Source of the DNA: Gilliamella sp. B3022
GTDB taxonomy: Bacteria; Pseudomonadota; Gammaproteobacteria; Enterobacterales; Orbaceae
DNA: 64,000 nt
NCBI RefSeq assembly: GCF_028751545.1
Contig: NZ_CP071867.1
Span: 496,001-560,000, forward strand
Direction of reading: 5' to 3'
This document shows, piece after piece, positions 37,048 to 45,753 of this stretch. The first letter of the stretch is position 1. The number at the start of each line of letters is the position of its first letter. The notes below the pieces were generated by a model. That model searched no databases, had not been told where the DNA came from, and saw only the letters and a program-made list of their open reading frames with translations. Both the position numbers and the translations under genes were made by a program.

Positions 37048-38409
37048 ATGAAGATTATTATTCTTGGTGCCGGACAAACAGGCAGTGCTTTAGCTGAATA
37101 CCTTGTTACCGAAAAACAAAACGATGTCACTGTAATTGATGAAAATCATGATAAATTGCAATCTTTACAAGAGCGTTTTGATTTACAGGTCATTTGTGGC
37201 AAATCATCTTACCCACAAGTATTAGAAAGCGCTGGTGCTGAATCGGCTGATATGCTGGTTGCCGTCACTAATTCGGATGAAGTCAATATGATGGCTTGCC
37301 AAATAGGTCATGTCATGTTTAATATTCCGCAAAAAGTCGCACGCATTCGCGCACCAGAATATAATGACGAAAAATATTCGTTCTTTAATAAAGATTGCAT
37401 TAATATCGACCATATTATTGCTCCAGAGAATCTTATTACCAATCATGTCAGTCAGTTAGTACAATATCCAGGATCTTTACAGTTTGCTTCTTTCTACGAT
37501 AATCGTGTATGTTTGGTTGCAGTCACTGCCTATTATGGTGGAGCATTAGTCGGAAGTGAACTGTCTGAACTGAAAGAACATTTACCCCATGTTGAAGCTA
37601 GGGTTGTTGCAATATATCGAAAAAACCGCTTTATTCGCCCATTAGCTTCCACACTTATTGAGGCTGGTGATATGGTCTATTTCATTACTCCACCTAGCAA
37701 CATCAAAGCAGTAACAAGTGAATTACAGAGACTTGAAAAACCTTATAAGCGTATCATTATTAGTGGCGGTGGCGGCATAGCGGTTGCCCTAGCCAAACGT
37801 TTAGAAAATGATTATCAAGTCAAATTAATCGAACGTAATGCTGAGCGTGCCGAATTAATTGCCGAACAATTGGTCAATACCACTGTTTTACATGGTGAAT
37901 CGTCAGATCAAGAGCTACTATCACAAGAACAAGTTGAACTGACTGATCTATTTATTGCCGTAACAAGTGACGATGAATCTAACATTATGTCATCAATGCT
38001 GGCTAAAAGAATGGGCGCAAAAAAAGTTATTGTTTTAATTCAAAAGCAAGCCTACCTTGAACTGATTAATGATAGTGTTATTGATATTGCTATTTCACCA
38101 CAACACGCCACTATTTCAGAGTTATTAAGTCATGTAAGGCAAACAGGTGTAGTCAAAGTTGTCTCTTTAAGGCAAGGTGAATCAGAAATAGTAGAGGTGG
38201 TAGCTCAGGGGGATAAAGACAGTTCCAAACTGGTTGGTAAAAATATCAATGGTTTAAAGTTACCTTCAGGTGCCACTATCGGTGCAGTAGTGCGTGGGGA
38301 AGATGTGATTATCGTTAATACCGATCTAACCATTGAAAGTAACGATCATCTTATCATCTTCTTACCCGACCGTCGTGATATAACTGATATAGAAAAATTA
38401 TTACAATAG
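37048..38409 (+). CDS. trkA: Trk potassium uptake regulatory subunit TrkA
   Basis: Peripheral NAD-binding regulator of the Trk potassium channel. Two RCK units are seen: GAGQTGSALAEYL at residues 7-19 begins the first, and IIISGGGGIAVALAKRLE near residue 235 the second; each is followed by a TrkA-C domain. The 453-residue length is near that of E. coli (458). The ATG at 37048 is chosen because it aligns with the MKIIILGAGQ start; an in-frame TTG two codons earlier is unlikely. The genes usually next to trkA in E. coli (rsmB, mscL) are not here. Confidence 0.95.
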   Translation: MKIIILGAGQTGSALAEYLVTEKQNDVTVIDENHDKLQSLQERFDLQVICGKSSYPQVLESAGAESADMLVAVTNSDEVNMMACQIGHVMFNIPQKVARIRAPEYNDEKYSFFNKDCINIDHIIAPENLITNHVSQLVQYPGSLQFASFYDNRVCLVAVTAYYGGALVGSELSELKEHLPHVEARVVAIYRKNRFIRPLASTLIEAGDMVYFITPPSNIKAVTSELQRLEKPYKRIIISGGGGIAVALAKRLENDYQVKLIERNAERAELIAEQLVNTTVLHGESSDQELLSQEQVELTDLFIAVTSDDESNIMSSMLAKRMGAKKVIVLIQKQAYLELINDSVIDIAISPQHATISELLSHVRQTGVVKVVSLRQGESEIVEVVAQGDKDSSKLVGKNINGLKLPSGATIGAVVRGEDVIIVNTDLTIESNDHLIIFLPDRRDITDIEKLLQ

Positions 38410-38451
38410 CTTGTGTTAAATTTTTAGTCAGTCCATAATAAATACTCTTTG

Positions 38452-38601
38452 ACTCGGGGTGTTTTTTGTAAAGTACAAAAAACTGAGATTTTACCCGTTG
38501 AACCTGATCTGGATTATACCAGCGTAGGGAAGTCTCAGCCTTGAAAATTCTAGATTGGCCACTCTTCCCTTAATTAATTTTAAACATCGTAGTAAGGAAA
38601 G
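38452..38601 (+). promoter_or_regulatory. TPP riboswitch (THI element) with translational switch
   Basis: The aptamer (about 38452-38535) has the conserved ACTCGGGG, CTGAGA (38482 region), ACCCGTTGAACCTGATCTGG and AGGGAAGT strings of the THI box. In the expression platform CTTCCCT (38564-38570) can pair with AGGGAAG (38526-38532) of the aptamer, or, extended as CTTCCCTTA, with the ribosome site TAAGGAAAG (38593-38601, eight of nine pairs). This gives two mutually exclusive states: ribosome site free without TPP, blocked with TPP. It precedes thiM. Confidence 0.93.
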
Positions 38602-38604
38602 AAT

Positions 38605-39393
38605 ATGTCTGCCATCAATACTCTACAACTAGCTCAAGTTAGGCCTTTTATTGATCACATAAAACAACGATCTCCATTAATACATTGTATTACTAATGAT
38701 GTCGTACAGAACTTTACCGCCAATGTCTTATTAGCGATTGGTGCATCGCCAGCGATGGTCATTGCGGAACAAGAAGTTGCTACTTTTGCACAAATTGCCA
38801 GTGGTTTATTAATCAATGTTGGTACCATTCATAGCAGCAGTGCGCAAAGTATGTTATTAGCCGCTGCTAGCGCTCAACAAAATCAAACACCATGGGTACT
38901 TGATCCGGTTGCTATTGGGCCTGCGCTCGCCTATCGCAGTGAAATCGTCCAACAATTATTAGCTTTTAAGCCAACAGTAGTGCGTGGCAATGCATCAGAA
39001 ATATTGGCATTAAATGGTGAGACCACATCTGCTAAAGGTCCTGATGGTCAAGACTCCACCGAATCTGCTTTAAATGCAGCTAAAAAGCAAGCACTAAAAC
39101 ATCAAACCATTATTGCTATTACGGGCGATATCGACTATATCACCAATGGCACGGAAACTTATAGCATCAAAGGTGGCGATATTACATTAACTAAAATTAC
39201 AGGCACCGGCTGCTCGCTCTCTGCCATGGTTGCAGCGTTTATTGCCGGATCAACTAATCCCTTACTTGCAGCGGCTTCAGCTTGCTTTATGATGAAAAAA
39301 GCTGGCGAGCTTGCCAATAAACATCAAGGATTAGGCACTTACTCTGTGTCATTATTGGATAAGCTTTCACTATTTAACTCATTATATGTATAA
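38605..39393 (+). CDS. thiM: Hydroxyethylthiazole kinase
   Basis: Salvage kinase that phosphorylates 4-methyl-5-(2-hydroxyethyl)thiazole for thiamine synthesis. Ribokinase-like fold; family segments include HCITNDVVQNFTANVLLAIG near 30-49, ASPAMV, LDPVAIGP near 108 and the anion-hole GTGCSLSAMVAAF near residue 203. The 262-residue length is normal. It is the first gene of thiM-thiE-thiD, directly under the TPP riboswitch, so it is repressed when thiamine is plentiful. AAGGAAAG is its ribosome site. Confidence 0.96.
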   Translation: MSAINTLQLAQVRPFIDHIKQRSPLIHCITNDVVQNFTANVLLAIGASPAMVIAEQEVATFAQIASGLLINVGTIHSSSAQSMLLAAASAQQNQTPWVLDPVAIGPALAYRSEIVQQLLAFKPTVVRGNASEILALNGETTSAKGPDGQDSTESALNAAKKQALKHQTIIAITGDIDYITNGTETYSIKGGDITLTKITGTGCSLSAMVAAFIAGSTNPLLAAASACFMMKKAGELANKHQGLGTYSVSLLDKLSLFNSLYV

Positions 39394-39402
39394 AGAAATC
39401 AC

Positions 39403-40050
39403 ATGAAAAAACAACTCGATTTAAGTCTCTATTTAGTATTAGATCCAATGTTATGCGGTGGCATTAAAGGCATGATAGAAACCACCAAAATAGCTGTTGC
39501 CAATGGGGTAACGGCAGTACAATTAAGATCAGAACATGACTTTTCTGGCAAAGATTGGTATCACACCGCACTGGCATTAAAAGAGCTGCTAAATGACACT
39601 ACCGTCCCCTTATTGATTAATGATCATGTCGATATTGCCCTAGCCGTTGATGCCGATGGTGTCCATATTGGGCAAAGCGATTTACCTGTCGATGTTGCCC
39701 GTAAATTAATCGGTAATGATAAGTGGTTAGGATTTTCGGTCGCCAATCGTCAACAACTGAATGCGGTTCCATGGCAACTTGTCGATTATATTGGGATTGG
39801 TCCTATTTATCCTACCACCACTAAACAAGATGCAGAACCAGCAATAGGCATGCCACAATTATCCCAATTAGTTAAGCTAAAACAATGCCCTGCTGTCGCT
39901 ATAGGCGGTATTAATACCAACAATGCCACACAAATACTACAAACCGGCATTGAAGGTATCGCGGTGGTGTCAGCTATTTGTGGTCAAAAAAATGTACAAC
40001 AATCTACGTTATTGCTACTCGAAAAAATACAACCAATTAAATTAAGATAG
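39403..40050 (+). CDS. thiE: Thiamine-phosphate synthase
   Basis: Joins HMP pyrophosphate and thiazole phosphate to thiamine phosphate. TIM-barrel protein of 215 residues; visible are AVQLRSE near residue 38, PLLINDHVDIALAVDADGVHIGQSDLPV around 65-93 with the DGVHIGQ motif, GIGPIYPTTTK near residue 131 and VAIGGI near 165. It is nine bases after thiM and 11 bases before thiD, so it shares the riboswitch. Confidence 0.96.
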   Translation: MKKQLDLSLYLVLDPMLCGGIKGMIETTKIAVANGVTAVQLRSEHDFSGKDWYHTALALKELLNDTTVPLLINDHVDIALAVDADGVHIGQSDLPVDVARKLIGNDKWLGFSVANRQQLNAVPWQLVDYIGIGPIYPTTTKQDAEPAIGMPQLSQLVKLKQCPAVAIGGINTNNATQILQTGIEGIAVVSAICGQKNVQQSTLLLLEKIQPIKLR

Positions 40051-40061
40051 GAAGAAAAATT

Positions 40062-40856
40062 ATGACAACAGTGGCCTTAACAATGGCCGGTTCTGATCCA
40101 AGTGGTGGTGCCGGAATTCAAGCCGATTTAAAAGCCTTTTCTGCGATCGGAGCATATGGAATGTCGGTAATAACAGCGCTCACGGCCCAAAGTACCCAAG
40201 GAGTAAATGGTGTGATGGCAATCGATCCCGAATTTGTAGCCGCACAATTTAACACCCTTTATCGTGATATCAAAATTGATTCCGTAAAAATAGGTATGTT
40301 AATGAATAAAGAGATTGTGACTACGGTTTATCATCTATTAAATGATAATCCTATTGCCAATATAGTGCTAGATACCGTAATGATTGCTAAAGGTGGACAT
40401 TCACTTTTAAAATCTGATGCAGTTAAAGCAATTCGTGAATTACTATTACCTTTAGCCACGGTAATAACACCTAACTTACCTGAAGCTGCTGCCTTACTGG
40501 AATGTGATGAGGCAAAAAGCGAAGATGAAATGCAACAACAGGGGCATGACTTATTAAAATTCGGCTGTAAAGCGGTATTAATAAAAGGTGGGCATTTGCA
40601 AAGTCAAGAAAGCCCCGATTATTTAATCACCCCAACAAGAACCATCAAAATGGTATCATCACGCATCCAAACTAAAAACACTCATGGCACAGGTTGCACA
40701 TTATCAGCAGCAATTGCAGCTTTGTTACCAACACATAATTTAGAACACACCGTACGACAAGCAAAAGAATACTTGCAAGGTGCGATAAGTCATGCGGATG
40801 ATTTAAAAATTGGTCAAGGAATTGGACCAACGCATCATTTTTATCGATGGTGGTAA
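40062..40856 (+). CDS. thiD: HMP / HMP-phosphate kinase
   Basis: Bifunctional kinase that phosphorylates hydroxymethylpyrimidine twice to HMP pyrophosphate. Ribokinase-like protein of 264 residues with the substrate site AGSDPSGGAGIQADLKAF (about 9-26), the DTVMIAKGGHSLL segment near 108, TPNLPEAAALL near 145 and the GTGCTLSAAIAAL anion hole near 210. With thiM and thiE it completes a salvage set that needs external or separately made HMP and thiazole. No de novo genes (thiC, thiGH) are in this window. Confidence 0.96.
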   Translation: MTTVALTMAGSDPSGGAGIQADLKAFSAIGAYGMSVITALTAQSTQGVNGVMAIDPEFVAAQFNTLYRDIKIDSVKIGMLMNKEIVTTVYHLLNDNPIANIVLDTVMIAKGGHSLLKSDAVKAIRELLLPLATVITPNLPEAAALLECDEAKSEDEMQQQGHDLLKFGCKAVLIKGGHLQSQESPDYLITPTRTIKMVSSRIQTKNTHGTGCTLSAAIAALLPTHNLEHTVRQAKEYLQGAISHADDLKIGQGIGPTHHFYRWW

Positions 40857-41180
40857 ATGAAGTTTTTAATGAATATTGACAACAGGTGTAACTAATAAGA
40901 TGATTAATACAATTTTTAAACATAACGACACAGTAGTACGGCATAGATACTCAAAGTATTTTAATTTTGATTAATAATTGAAATCAACTATCTATTAATG
41001 CTAATAAACCAATAACAACGAAAACTACAGGAATTAAAATCGTTATTGCACGTAGCATAAATCCAAATTACTTTTTAAAAAATAAATTTTTAAGTATAAG
41101 AGCAATGATTAAAATAACTTTGATAAAGCCCTTCAGTGCAACATAATTTTATATTAAAAGAATCTCCACATTACAAGGAA
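40857..41180. other. Intergenic region after thiD
   Basis: 324 bases with no full-size gene; no clear terminator for thiD is seen. It includes a 24-codon membrane-peptide frame on the minus strand (40984-41058), listed separately as uncertain. Confidence 0.4.
40984..41058 (-). CDS. Possible 24-residue single-pass membrane peptide
   Basis: The frame reads MLRAITILIPVVFVV and ends IDS. A positively charged start followed by one long hydrophobic helix is typical of bacterial small membrane proteins. An upstream GGA lies six bases before the ATG, a weak ribosome site. I do not recognise the family; in AT-rich DNA such frames occur by chance, and conservation would decide. Confidence 0.3.
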   Translation of the reverse strand: MLRAITILIPVVFVVIGLLALIDS

Positions 41181-41636
41181 TTAATGGCGATTCTTTGATT
41201 CACTCACACTACAGTGGAGCGTACCTTGTTTTACATTTTCATCTTCTGAATAAATAACCCAGCAACTCTTCATTGAAGGGTCAATTTTTTTGGTTATTGC
41301 AATTCCACTCTCTGCATATACACAAACAGCATAATAAGGGGCAGTATCTTCAGCATTATTGACTCTCCACACTAATTGCTGTTTAAAGCCATCACTTGTG
41401 CCAGATACGGGCACTTGCGCAGCTTTTTTCACAGGATTATCATAATAAAGTTCTAAATTTAAAAAAAATGAAGTAACAGTTTTATCTTCAGATACATCCC
41501 ATCCATCGGGCTTATCTTCAACTTTTTCTTTAAAGGTGATCTCTTTTGGACAATCTATCTGGTACGCGTTCACAGTAAAAACGCTCGCTAACCAAGCGAT
41601 AATTATCATAGTATTGCATAATCTTTTCCATGTCAT
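41181..41636 (-). CDS. Secreted four-cysteine protein, paralogue of the next gene
   Basis: A 151-residue protein with a signal peptide (about 1-25, with cleavage after NA before YQIDCPKEI). Four cysteines in the mature part (QIDCPKE, YAVCVYAE, KSCWVIYS, LHCSVS) probably form two disulfides. It shares with the neighbouring gene the segments NAYQIxCPKE, YYxNPVKK, KKID and YSED, so they are paralogues. It resembles periplasmic proteins of the STY0300 type in general outline, but I am not certain of that family. Its function is unknown. The gap to its paralogue is 160 bases. Confidence 0.7.
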   Translation of the reverse strand: MTWKRLCNTMIIIAWLASVFTVNAYQIDCPKEITFKEKVEDKPDGWDVSEDKTVTSFFLNLELYYDNPVKKAAQVPVSGTSDGFKQQLVWRVNNAEDTAPYYAVCVYAESGIAITKKIDPSMKSCWVIYSEDENVKQGTLHCSVSESKNRH

Positions 41637-41795
41637 ATCCTATGTCCTCTCTAAACTGTCTTTACAATTAATAATTAGAAAAACAGGTTAATATTGTAAA
41701 TTGTCATGATAATTTGATTAAAATAGTAAATAGATATCATTAAATTTTTAAAAATTAGATTATTCATTATCTTGTTTTGATAATAAAATTCTTAC

Positions 41796-42281
41796 CTAAT
41801 TTTTTGTATCGCTCGTTTTATTTGTAGTGCAGTTAAGCGAAACAACATTATTTACTACTTTTCCGTATTTATCCTCAGAATAAAAACTTTTGCATATATT
41901 CACTGAACGATCTATTTTTTTTATCATTTCGATTTTACTTCCAACATAAATACAGTCGACATAAAAAGGAATATCATCTATAGGTCGACTGACCTGCCAG
42001 GTAAGCTCAAATTGTTTACCCCAATTCTTACGACCAATTAAAGTTTCTTCTGGCTTTTGTTGAATCTTTTTAACTGGTTTATTGTAATAAACTGCTATGC
42101 TTAAAGGTTCATATATAGCACCATCTTCACTCTCAACAACCTCCCATCCATTTGTCAGATTTTCAACATATTTTTTGACTTTCAGTTCTTTTGGACATTC
42201 AATCTGATAAGCATTCACAAAAAAAACTGCTGCCAACCAAGCCATTGAAGCAACAGTAATACGTAATATTTTATCATCCAT
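41796..42281 (-). CDS. Secreted four-cysteine protein, paralogue of the previous gene
   Basis: A 161-residue protein with an N-terminal signal peptide (LRITVASMAWLAAVFFVNA, then YQIECPKELKV) and four cysteines at equivalent places (IECPKE, YVDCIYVG, NICKSFYS, SLNCTT). The middle (FELTWQVSRPIDDIPFYVDC) corresponds to LVWRVNNAEDTAPYYAVC of its neighbour. The two are a tandem duplication that has diverged strongly. A function is not recognised. The start ATG at 42281 follows AAAGGATC on the minus strand. Confidence 0.7.
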   Translation of the reverse strand: MDDKILRITVASMAWLAAVFFVNAYQIECPKELKVKKYVENLTNGWEVVESEDGAIYEPLSIAVYYNKPVKKIQQKPEETLIGRKNWGKQFELTWQVSRPIDDIPFYVDCIYVGSKIEMIKKIDRSVNICKSFYSEDKYGKVVNNVVSLNCTTNKTSDTKN

Positions 42282-42535
42282 ATTATAGATCCTTTAAAAT
42301 TAGCACATTATCACATATACCAAATTTGCTATTATTTCAGATGATTATGCCAACACCATGAGAAAAATCAAGAAGAATTAATATGTTATATATTGGGGAA
42401 AATATTGATTTTTAAAAAAATAAACTAAACTTTTGGAGAAGATGGATGTTTAAATCGATTTTGTGTGATAAAAAAGGCGATTTTTTAGTTTAATCGCCTG
42501 AATTTATTAATATTATAAGTTTATATTATTAATTT

Positions 42536-42739
42536 CTAATACGAGATACCCACAAATTCAAATCCCGCTTCATTAACTGCTAAAATGGCTGCTTCTTGTG
42601 AGATCGTTCCTCCTTCTATATCAACTTCATGCTTAGTAAGATTTACAGTCACTCTCGCTTTAGGATCGATATCGTTGATTGCTTTAGTAATGGTATTTAC
42701 ACAATGTTGACAACTCATATTATCCACAATTAATTTCAT
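42536..42739 (-). CDS. Heavy-metal-associated (CopZ-like) protein
   Basis: Single HMA domain of 67 residues, which binds copper(I) or a similar metal through MSCQHC (about 8-13) and hands it to a P-type ATPase or another partner. The secondary pattern of the fold is visible: MKLIVDNMSCQHC, HEVDIEGG and AVNEAGFEFVGI. No copA ATPase or CueR-type regulator is next to it, so the partner is elsewhere or absent. An AAGGGGT ribosome site precedes the ATG. Confidence 0.85.
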   Translation of the reverse strand: MKLIVDNMSCQHCVNTITKAINDIDPKARVTVNLTKHEVDIEGGTISQEAAILAVNEAGFEFVGISY

Positions 42740-43173
42740 AATGAACCCCTTATAGTTATTAAATAGTTTAACTACATTCTATCCTACTCACATCATAGAA
42801 AATGTCAGATTTTCTCTATACTTTTGATGCGTTGTACAAAACGATTTAGTTAGTTTTAGCCATCAGCTAAGTTAAACATATTGATTATATTACGCCAAAA
42901 CTAACCAAATCCAAACCGACAAAAAAATAAATTGAACATGTTAATTTCAATTTAACGTTATTAAATTAAATACAAGAACCAATAAAACTGACATTGCCGC
43001 ACAATTAGTATAAATAATGATACCCATATTAGACGGTTGAATAACCGGCAGATTATTTTGCAATTATATTTTCAAGTCATACACATCTTCCAATATAAAA
43101 TTAAATAAATCATAGGATCAACAAAAATTGGAGGTATTGTATATATATTAAACGAATGAGTTGTTGTGATTGA
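42740..43173. other. Intergenic region above the copper-chaperone gene
   Basis: 434 bases with no intact gene. A short open stretch at about 42985-43020 (NKTDIAAQL...) could be more of the decayed transporter that follows, but is too degraded to judge. A GGAGG is at about 43131. No copper-type operator was recognised. Confidence 0.3.
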
Positions 43174-43491
43174 TTTGTATGCAATTTTTTAATTTTTCTT
43201 GGCTTAGGATTTTATGCCACACCATCGATTGACACAGCAATATCTAGCGCCTATAAAGATAAAGTTGGTATTGCATCAGGAATACCTAAAATGGCAATCT
43301 CATTAGGCGGTTCATTTGGGGTGGCAATTTCGGCATGAATCTATTCAGTAAGTATTGCCTGAGATCAATGTGTAACTATAGGTGTTGCACTAGAACTATG
43401 GTTCAATGTGGTATTTTGTCTCTTATGTTTTATCTCAATTTTAGTTTTAATTTTAATTTTAGTTTCAAATAATGCTGGAAAAAATAAATAA
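43174..43491 (+). pseudogene. C-terminal remnant of an MFS drug transporter (EmrB/QacA type)
   Basis: A reading frame that keeps transporter-like sequence (GLGFYATPSIDTAISS, then KVGIASGIPKMAISLGGSFG, then VALELWFNVVFCLLCF) but has two in-frame TGA stops (after VAISA and after SVSIA). It ends NNAGKNK and TAA at 43491. The segments correspond to the last helices of 14-helix DHA2 transporters. The upstream two thirds of the gene are not recognisable. It is a decayed gene, not an active product. Confidence 0.8.
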
Positions 43492-43620
43492 GTCAGCTTA
43501 ATTTTTCATAATTTTACTATTTACTATAGGGTCGAAATTTTAAACTCTATACCTATTTTATAGAAGATAGATGAATTCAACCTATAAAGCTCAAAAAGCA
43601 ATATAGGTTGAATATTGAAG

Positions 43621-43639
43621 AATCTCCAAAAAGGAGATT
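43621..43639 (-). terminator. Terminator hairpin after mnmE
   Basis: AATCTCC (43621-43627) pairs with GGAGATT (43633-43639) across a five-base A loop, just below the mnmE stop. A second palindrome, ATTCAACCTAT/ATAGGTTGAAT (43575-43585 with 43603-43613), lies beyond it. Confidence 0.6.
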
Positions 43640-43656
43640 AATTTATAACGCTCAAC

Positions 43657-45018
43657 TTATTTGCCAATACAAAATGAACTGAATATTCTTCCTAATAAAT
43701 CATCAGAAGTAAATTGACCTGTAATTTCACTTAAGGCTTCTTGAGCTAGTCTGAGCTCTTCAGCTAATAGTTCACCAGCATGAAATGTCGCGAGTTGGTA
43801 TTTACCATTATTTAAATGCTCTGAGGCTTTTTCAAGTGCTTGCAAGTGGCGACGCCGAGCTAAAAAACCACCTTCTGTGCTGCTTGAAAAGCCCATAGCT
43901 TGTTTTAGATGATCACGCAATAGTGTTATACCTTCACCCGTTCGAGCTGATAATTGTATGAGCGCATACCCCTCTTGTTCGCTATAATCAAGTATTTCGC
44001 CGGTTAAATCAGCTTTATTGCGAATTACGGTTATAGGAATATTTTTAGGTAATCGTTCAATAAATTCTGGCCATAATTTTTCTGGATTGGTTTCACTAGT
44101 AGTTGTGCTATCAACCATAAATAAAACGCGATCGGCTTGTTCTATTTCTTGCCATGCACGCTCAATACCTATACGCTCTACTTCATCACTGGCCTGACGC
44201 AGTCCAGCTGTATCAATGATATGCAAAGGCATACCATCAATGTGGATATGTTCTCGCAGTACATCACGGGTAGTCCCTGCAATATTAGTAACAATAGCAG
44301 CATCACGCCCAGCTAGAGCATTAAGCAAACTGGATTTTCCCGCATTGGGTCGACCAGCAATGACCACTTTCATGCCTTCACGTAATAATGTGCCTTGTTT
44401 GGCTTCCTGTCGAACTTCATTAAGGCGAGTAATAACATCGTTAAGTTGCGCCTCAATTTTACCATCGGATAAGAAGTCAATCTCTTCTTCCGGAAAATCG
44501 ATAGCCGCTTCGGTAAAAATGCGTAAATGGATCAATGCTTCAACCAACGCATTCACTTTTTTAGAAAATACGCCTTGCAAAGATGATATCGCTGATTTTG
44601 CTGCTTGTTCTGAACTGGCATCAATTAAGTCAGCAATAGCTTCGGCTTGGGCTAAATCAAGTTTATCATTTAAAAATGCCCTTTCCGAAAATTCACCCGG
44701 TTTGGCAATGCGAACGTTAGCTATTTCAAGTACGCGTTTTAAAAGTAAATCTAAAATAACAGGACCACCGTGTCCTTGCAATTCAAGCACATCTTCACCA
44801 GTGAATGAGTGCGGATTAGGAAAGAATAACGCTATACCTTCGTCAAGTGTTGAGCCATCATTCGCTAAAAAGGGAAGATATTCGGCATACCTTGGTTTAG
44901 GTAATTTACCTAATACTGCGTGTGCAATCTCTTGCGCTTTCGGGCCTGATATACGCAATATGCCCACCCCCCCACGCCCTGGTGGCGTTGCTTGTGCAAC
45001 AATTGTATCTGATTTCAT
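43657..45018 (-). CDS. mnmE: tRNA modification GTPase MnmE
   Basis: With MnmG it adds the carboxymethylaminomethyl group to U34 of certain tRNAs. The N-terminal formyl-THF binding domain ([19 protein letters not shown]) is followed by the GTPase domain inserted in the helical part: G1 [12 protein letters not shown] near residue 223, G3 DTAGLRQ near 270 and G4 NKAD near 335. The C-terminal CIGK with the catalytic Cys (SSFCIGK) is intact. The 453 residues agree with E. coli (454). An upstream ATG 15 codons earlier is in frame but not needed for the fold. Confidence 0.97.
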   Translation of the reverse strand: MKSDTIVAQATPPGRGGVGILRISGPKAQEIAHAVLGKLPKPRYAEYLPFLANDGSTLDEGIALFFPNPHSFTGEDVLELQGHGGPVILDLLLKRVLEIANVRIAKPGEFSERAFLNDKLDLAQAEAIADLIDASSEQAAKSAISSLQGVFSKKVNALVEALIHLRIFTEAAIDFPEEEIDFLSDGKIEAQLNDVITRLNEVRQEAKQGTLLREGMKVVIAGRPNAGKSSLLNALAGRDAAIVTNIAGTTRDVLREHIHIDGMPLHIIDTAGLRQASDEVERIGIERAWQEIEQADRVLFMVDSTTTSETNPEKLWPEFIERLPKNIPITVIRNKADLTGEILDYSEQEGYALIQLSARTGEGITLLRDHLKQAMGFSSSTEGGFLARRRHLQALEKASEHLNNGKYQLATFHAGELLAEELRLAQEALSEITGQFTSDDLLGRIFSSFCIGK

Positions 45019-45149
45019 AATTTTGTTTATAGCTAAATTAAATTGAATAGTTAATAATATCATGGACGCCCGGCAAAAACAGCTGTGACTATCGCTTTTG
45101 CTGAGCAGTTATTCGCTAATTTTAGCGTATTTTATATATCATTTTGTGG

Positions 45150-45749
45150 TTAATTTGTAAGTTTTGTATTGTCATCAGGATGATCAAAGAGCCAAGAGTT
45201 TGCTAATGCAAGCGGCTCACGAATTAATGCCACATATTTATCAGCATCATTAAATGCTAATGGTGCTGATAAACCTGATACATCATTAACACCTGAACGT
45301 TTGGCAAGCATTATTGAACGCAAAATATGAAAATCATTGGTGACCACTACCGTTTTCCCCAAAGGTAATATCCGATTTGCAAAAATAAATTGCTCAGCAG
45401 TGCGCCTTGACTTATCTTCTTGATAAACTCGGTTTGCATCAATTCCTTTGTCGATAAGATATTTTGCCATTACACTGGCTTCAGCTGTGGACTCATCTTC
45501 ACCTTGTCCGCCACATACTATCACTTTAGTTTGAGGATTTTTATTGAGGTATTGGACAGCAGCATCTAATCTGTCCGCTAAAGTAGGTGGGGCTATAGCG
45601 GGTGTACCCGTGACTTGGGCCCCCAATATAACCATTGTTTGAGCATGTTGACTTGGTTTTTGCTGAGCATAAATATAGATAACAATGTTACAGACGATAA
45701 AATAGATTAATATGAATAAAAAACCAAACTTTAGTAATTTCATTATCAT
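45150..45749 (-). CDS. YdcF-like (DUF218) membrane-anchored protein
   Basis: Protein of 199 residues with one N-terminal membrane segment (about 5-27) and a DUF218 domain (VILGAQVTG near 40, KVIVCGGQGEDESTAEA near 75, VVVTNDFHILRSIMLAK near 133). The family includes YdcF, ElyC and SanA, implicated in envelope functions, and E. coli YdcF binds SAM; the reaction is unknown. It starts five bases after tag, in the same direction. Two ATG codons (45749 and 45743) are close together; the first is nearer the ribosome site. Confidence 0.8.
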   Translation of the reverse strand: MIMKLLKFGFLFILIYFIVCNIVIYIYAQQKPSQHAQTMVILGAQVTGTPAIAPPTLADRLDAAVQYLNKNPQTKVIVCGGQGEDESTAEASVMAKYLIDKGIDANRVYQEDKSRRTAEQFIFANRILPLGKTVVVTNDFHILRSIMLAKRSGVNDVSGLSAPLAFNDADKYVALIREPLALANSWLFDHPDDNTKLTN

Positions 45750-45753
45750 AACC

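Noticed and set aside
42985-43100. Further remnant of the decayed MFS gene
   Set aside because: A short stretch reads somewhat like a transporter start, but stops are frequent and the similarity is too weak to claim.
44216-45046. A long open frame (276 codons) on the plus strand
   Set aside because: It is antisense to mnmE, serine- and proline-rich in composition, and has no family features; it is a shadow of the real gene.
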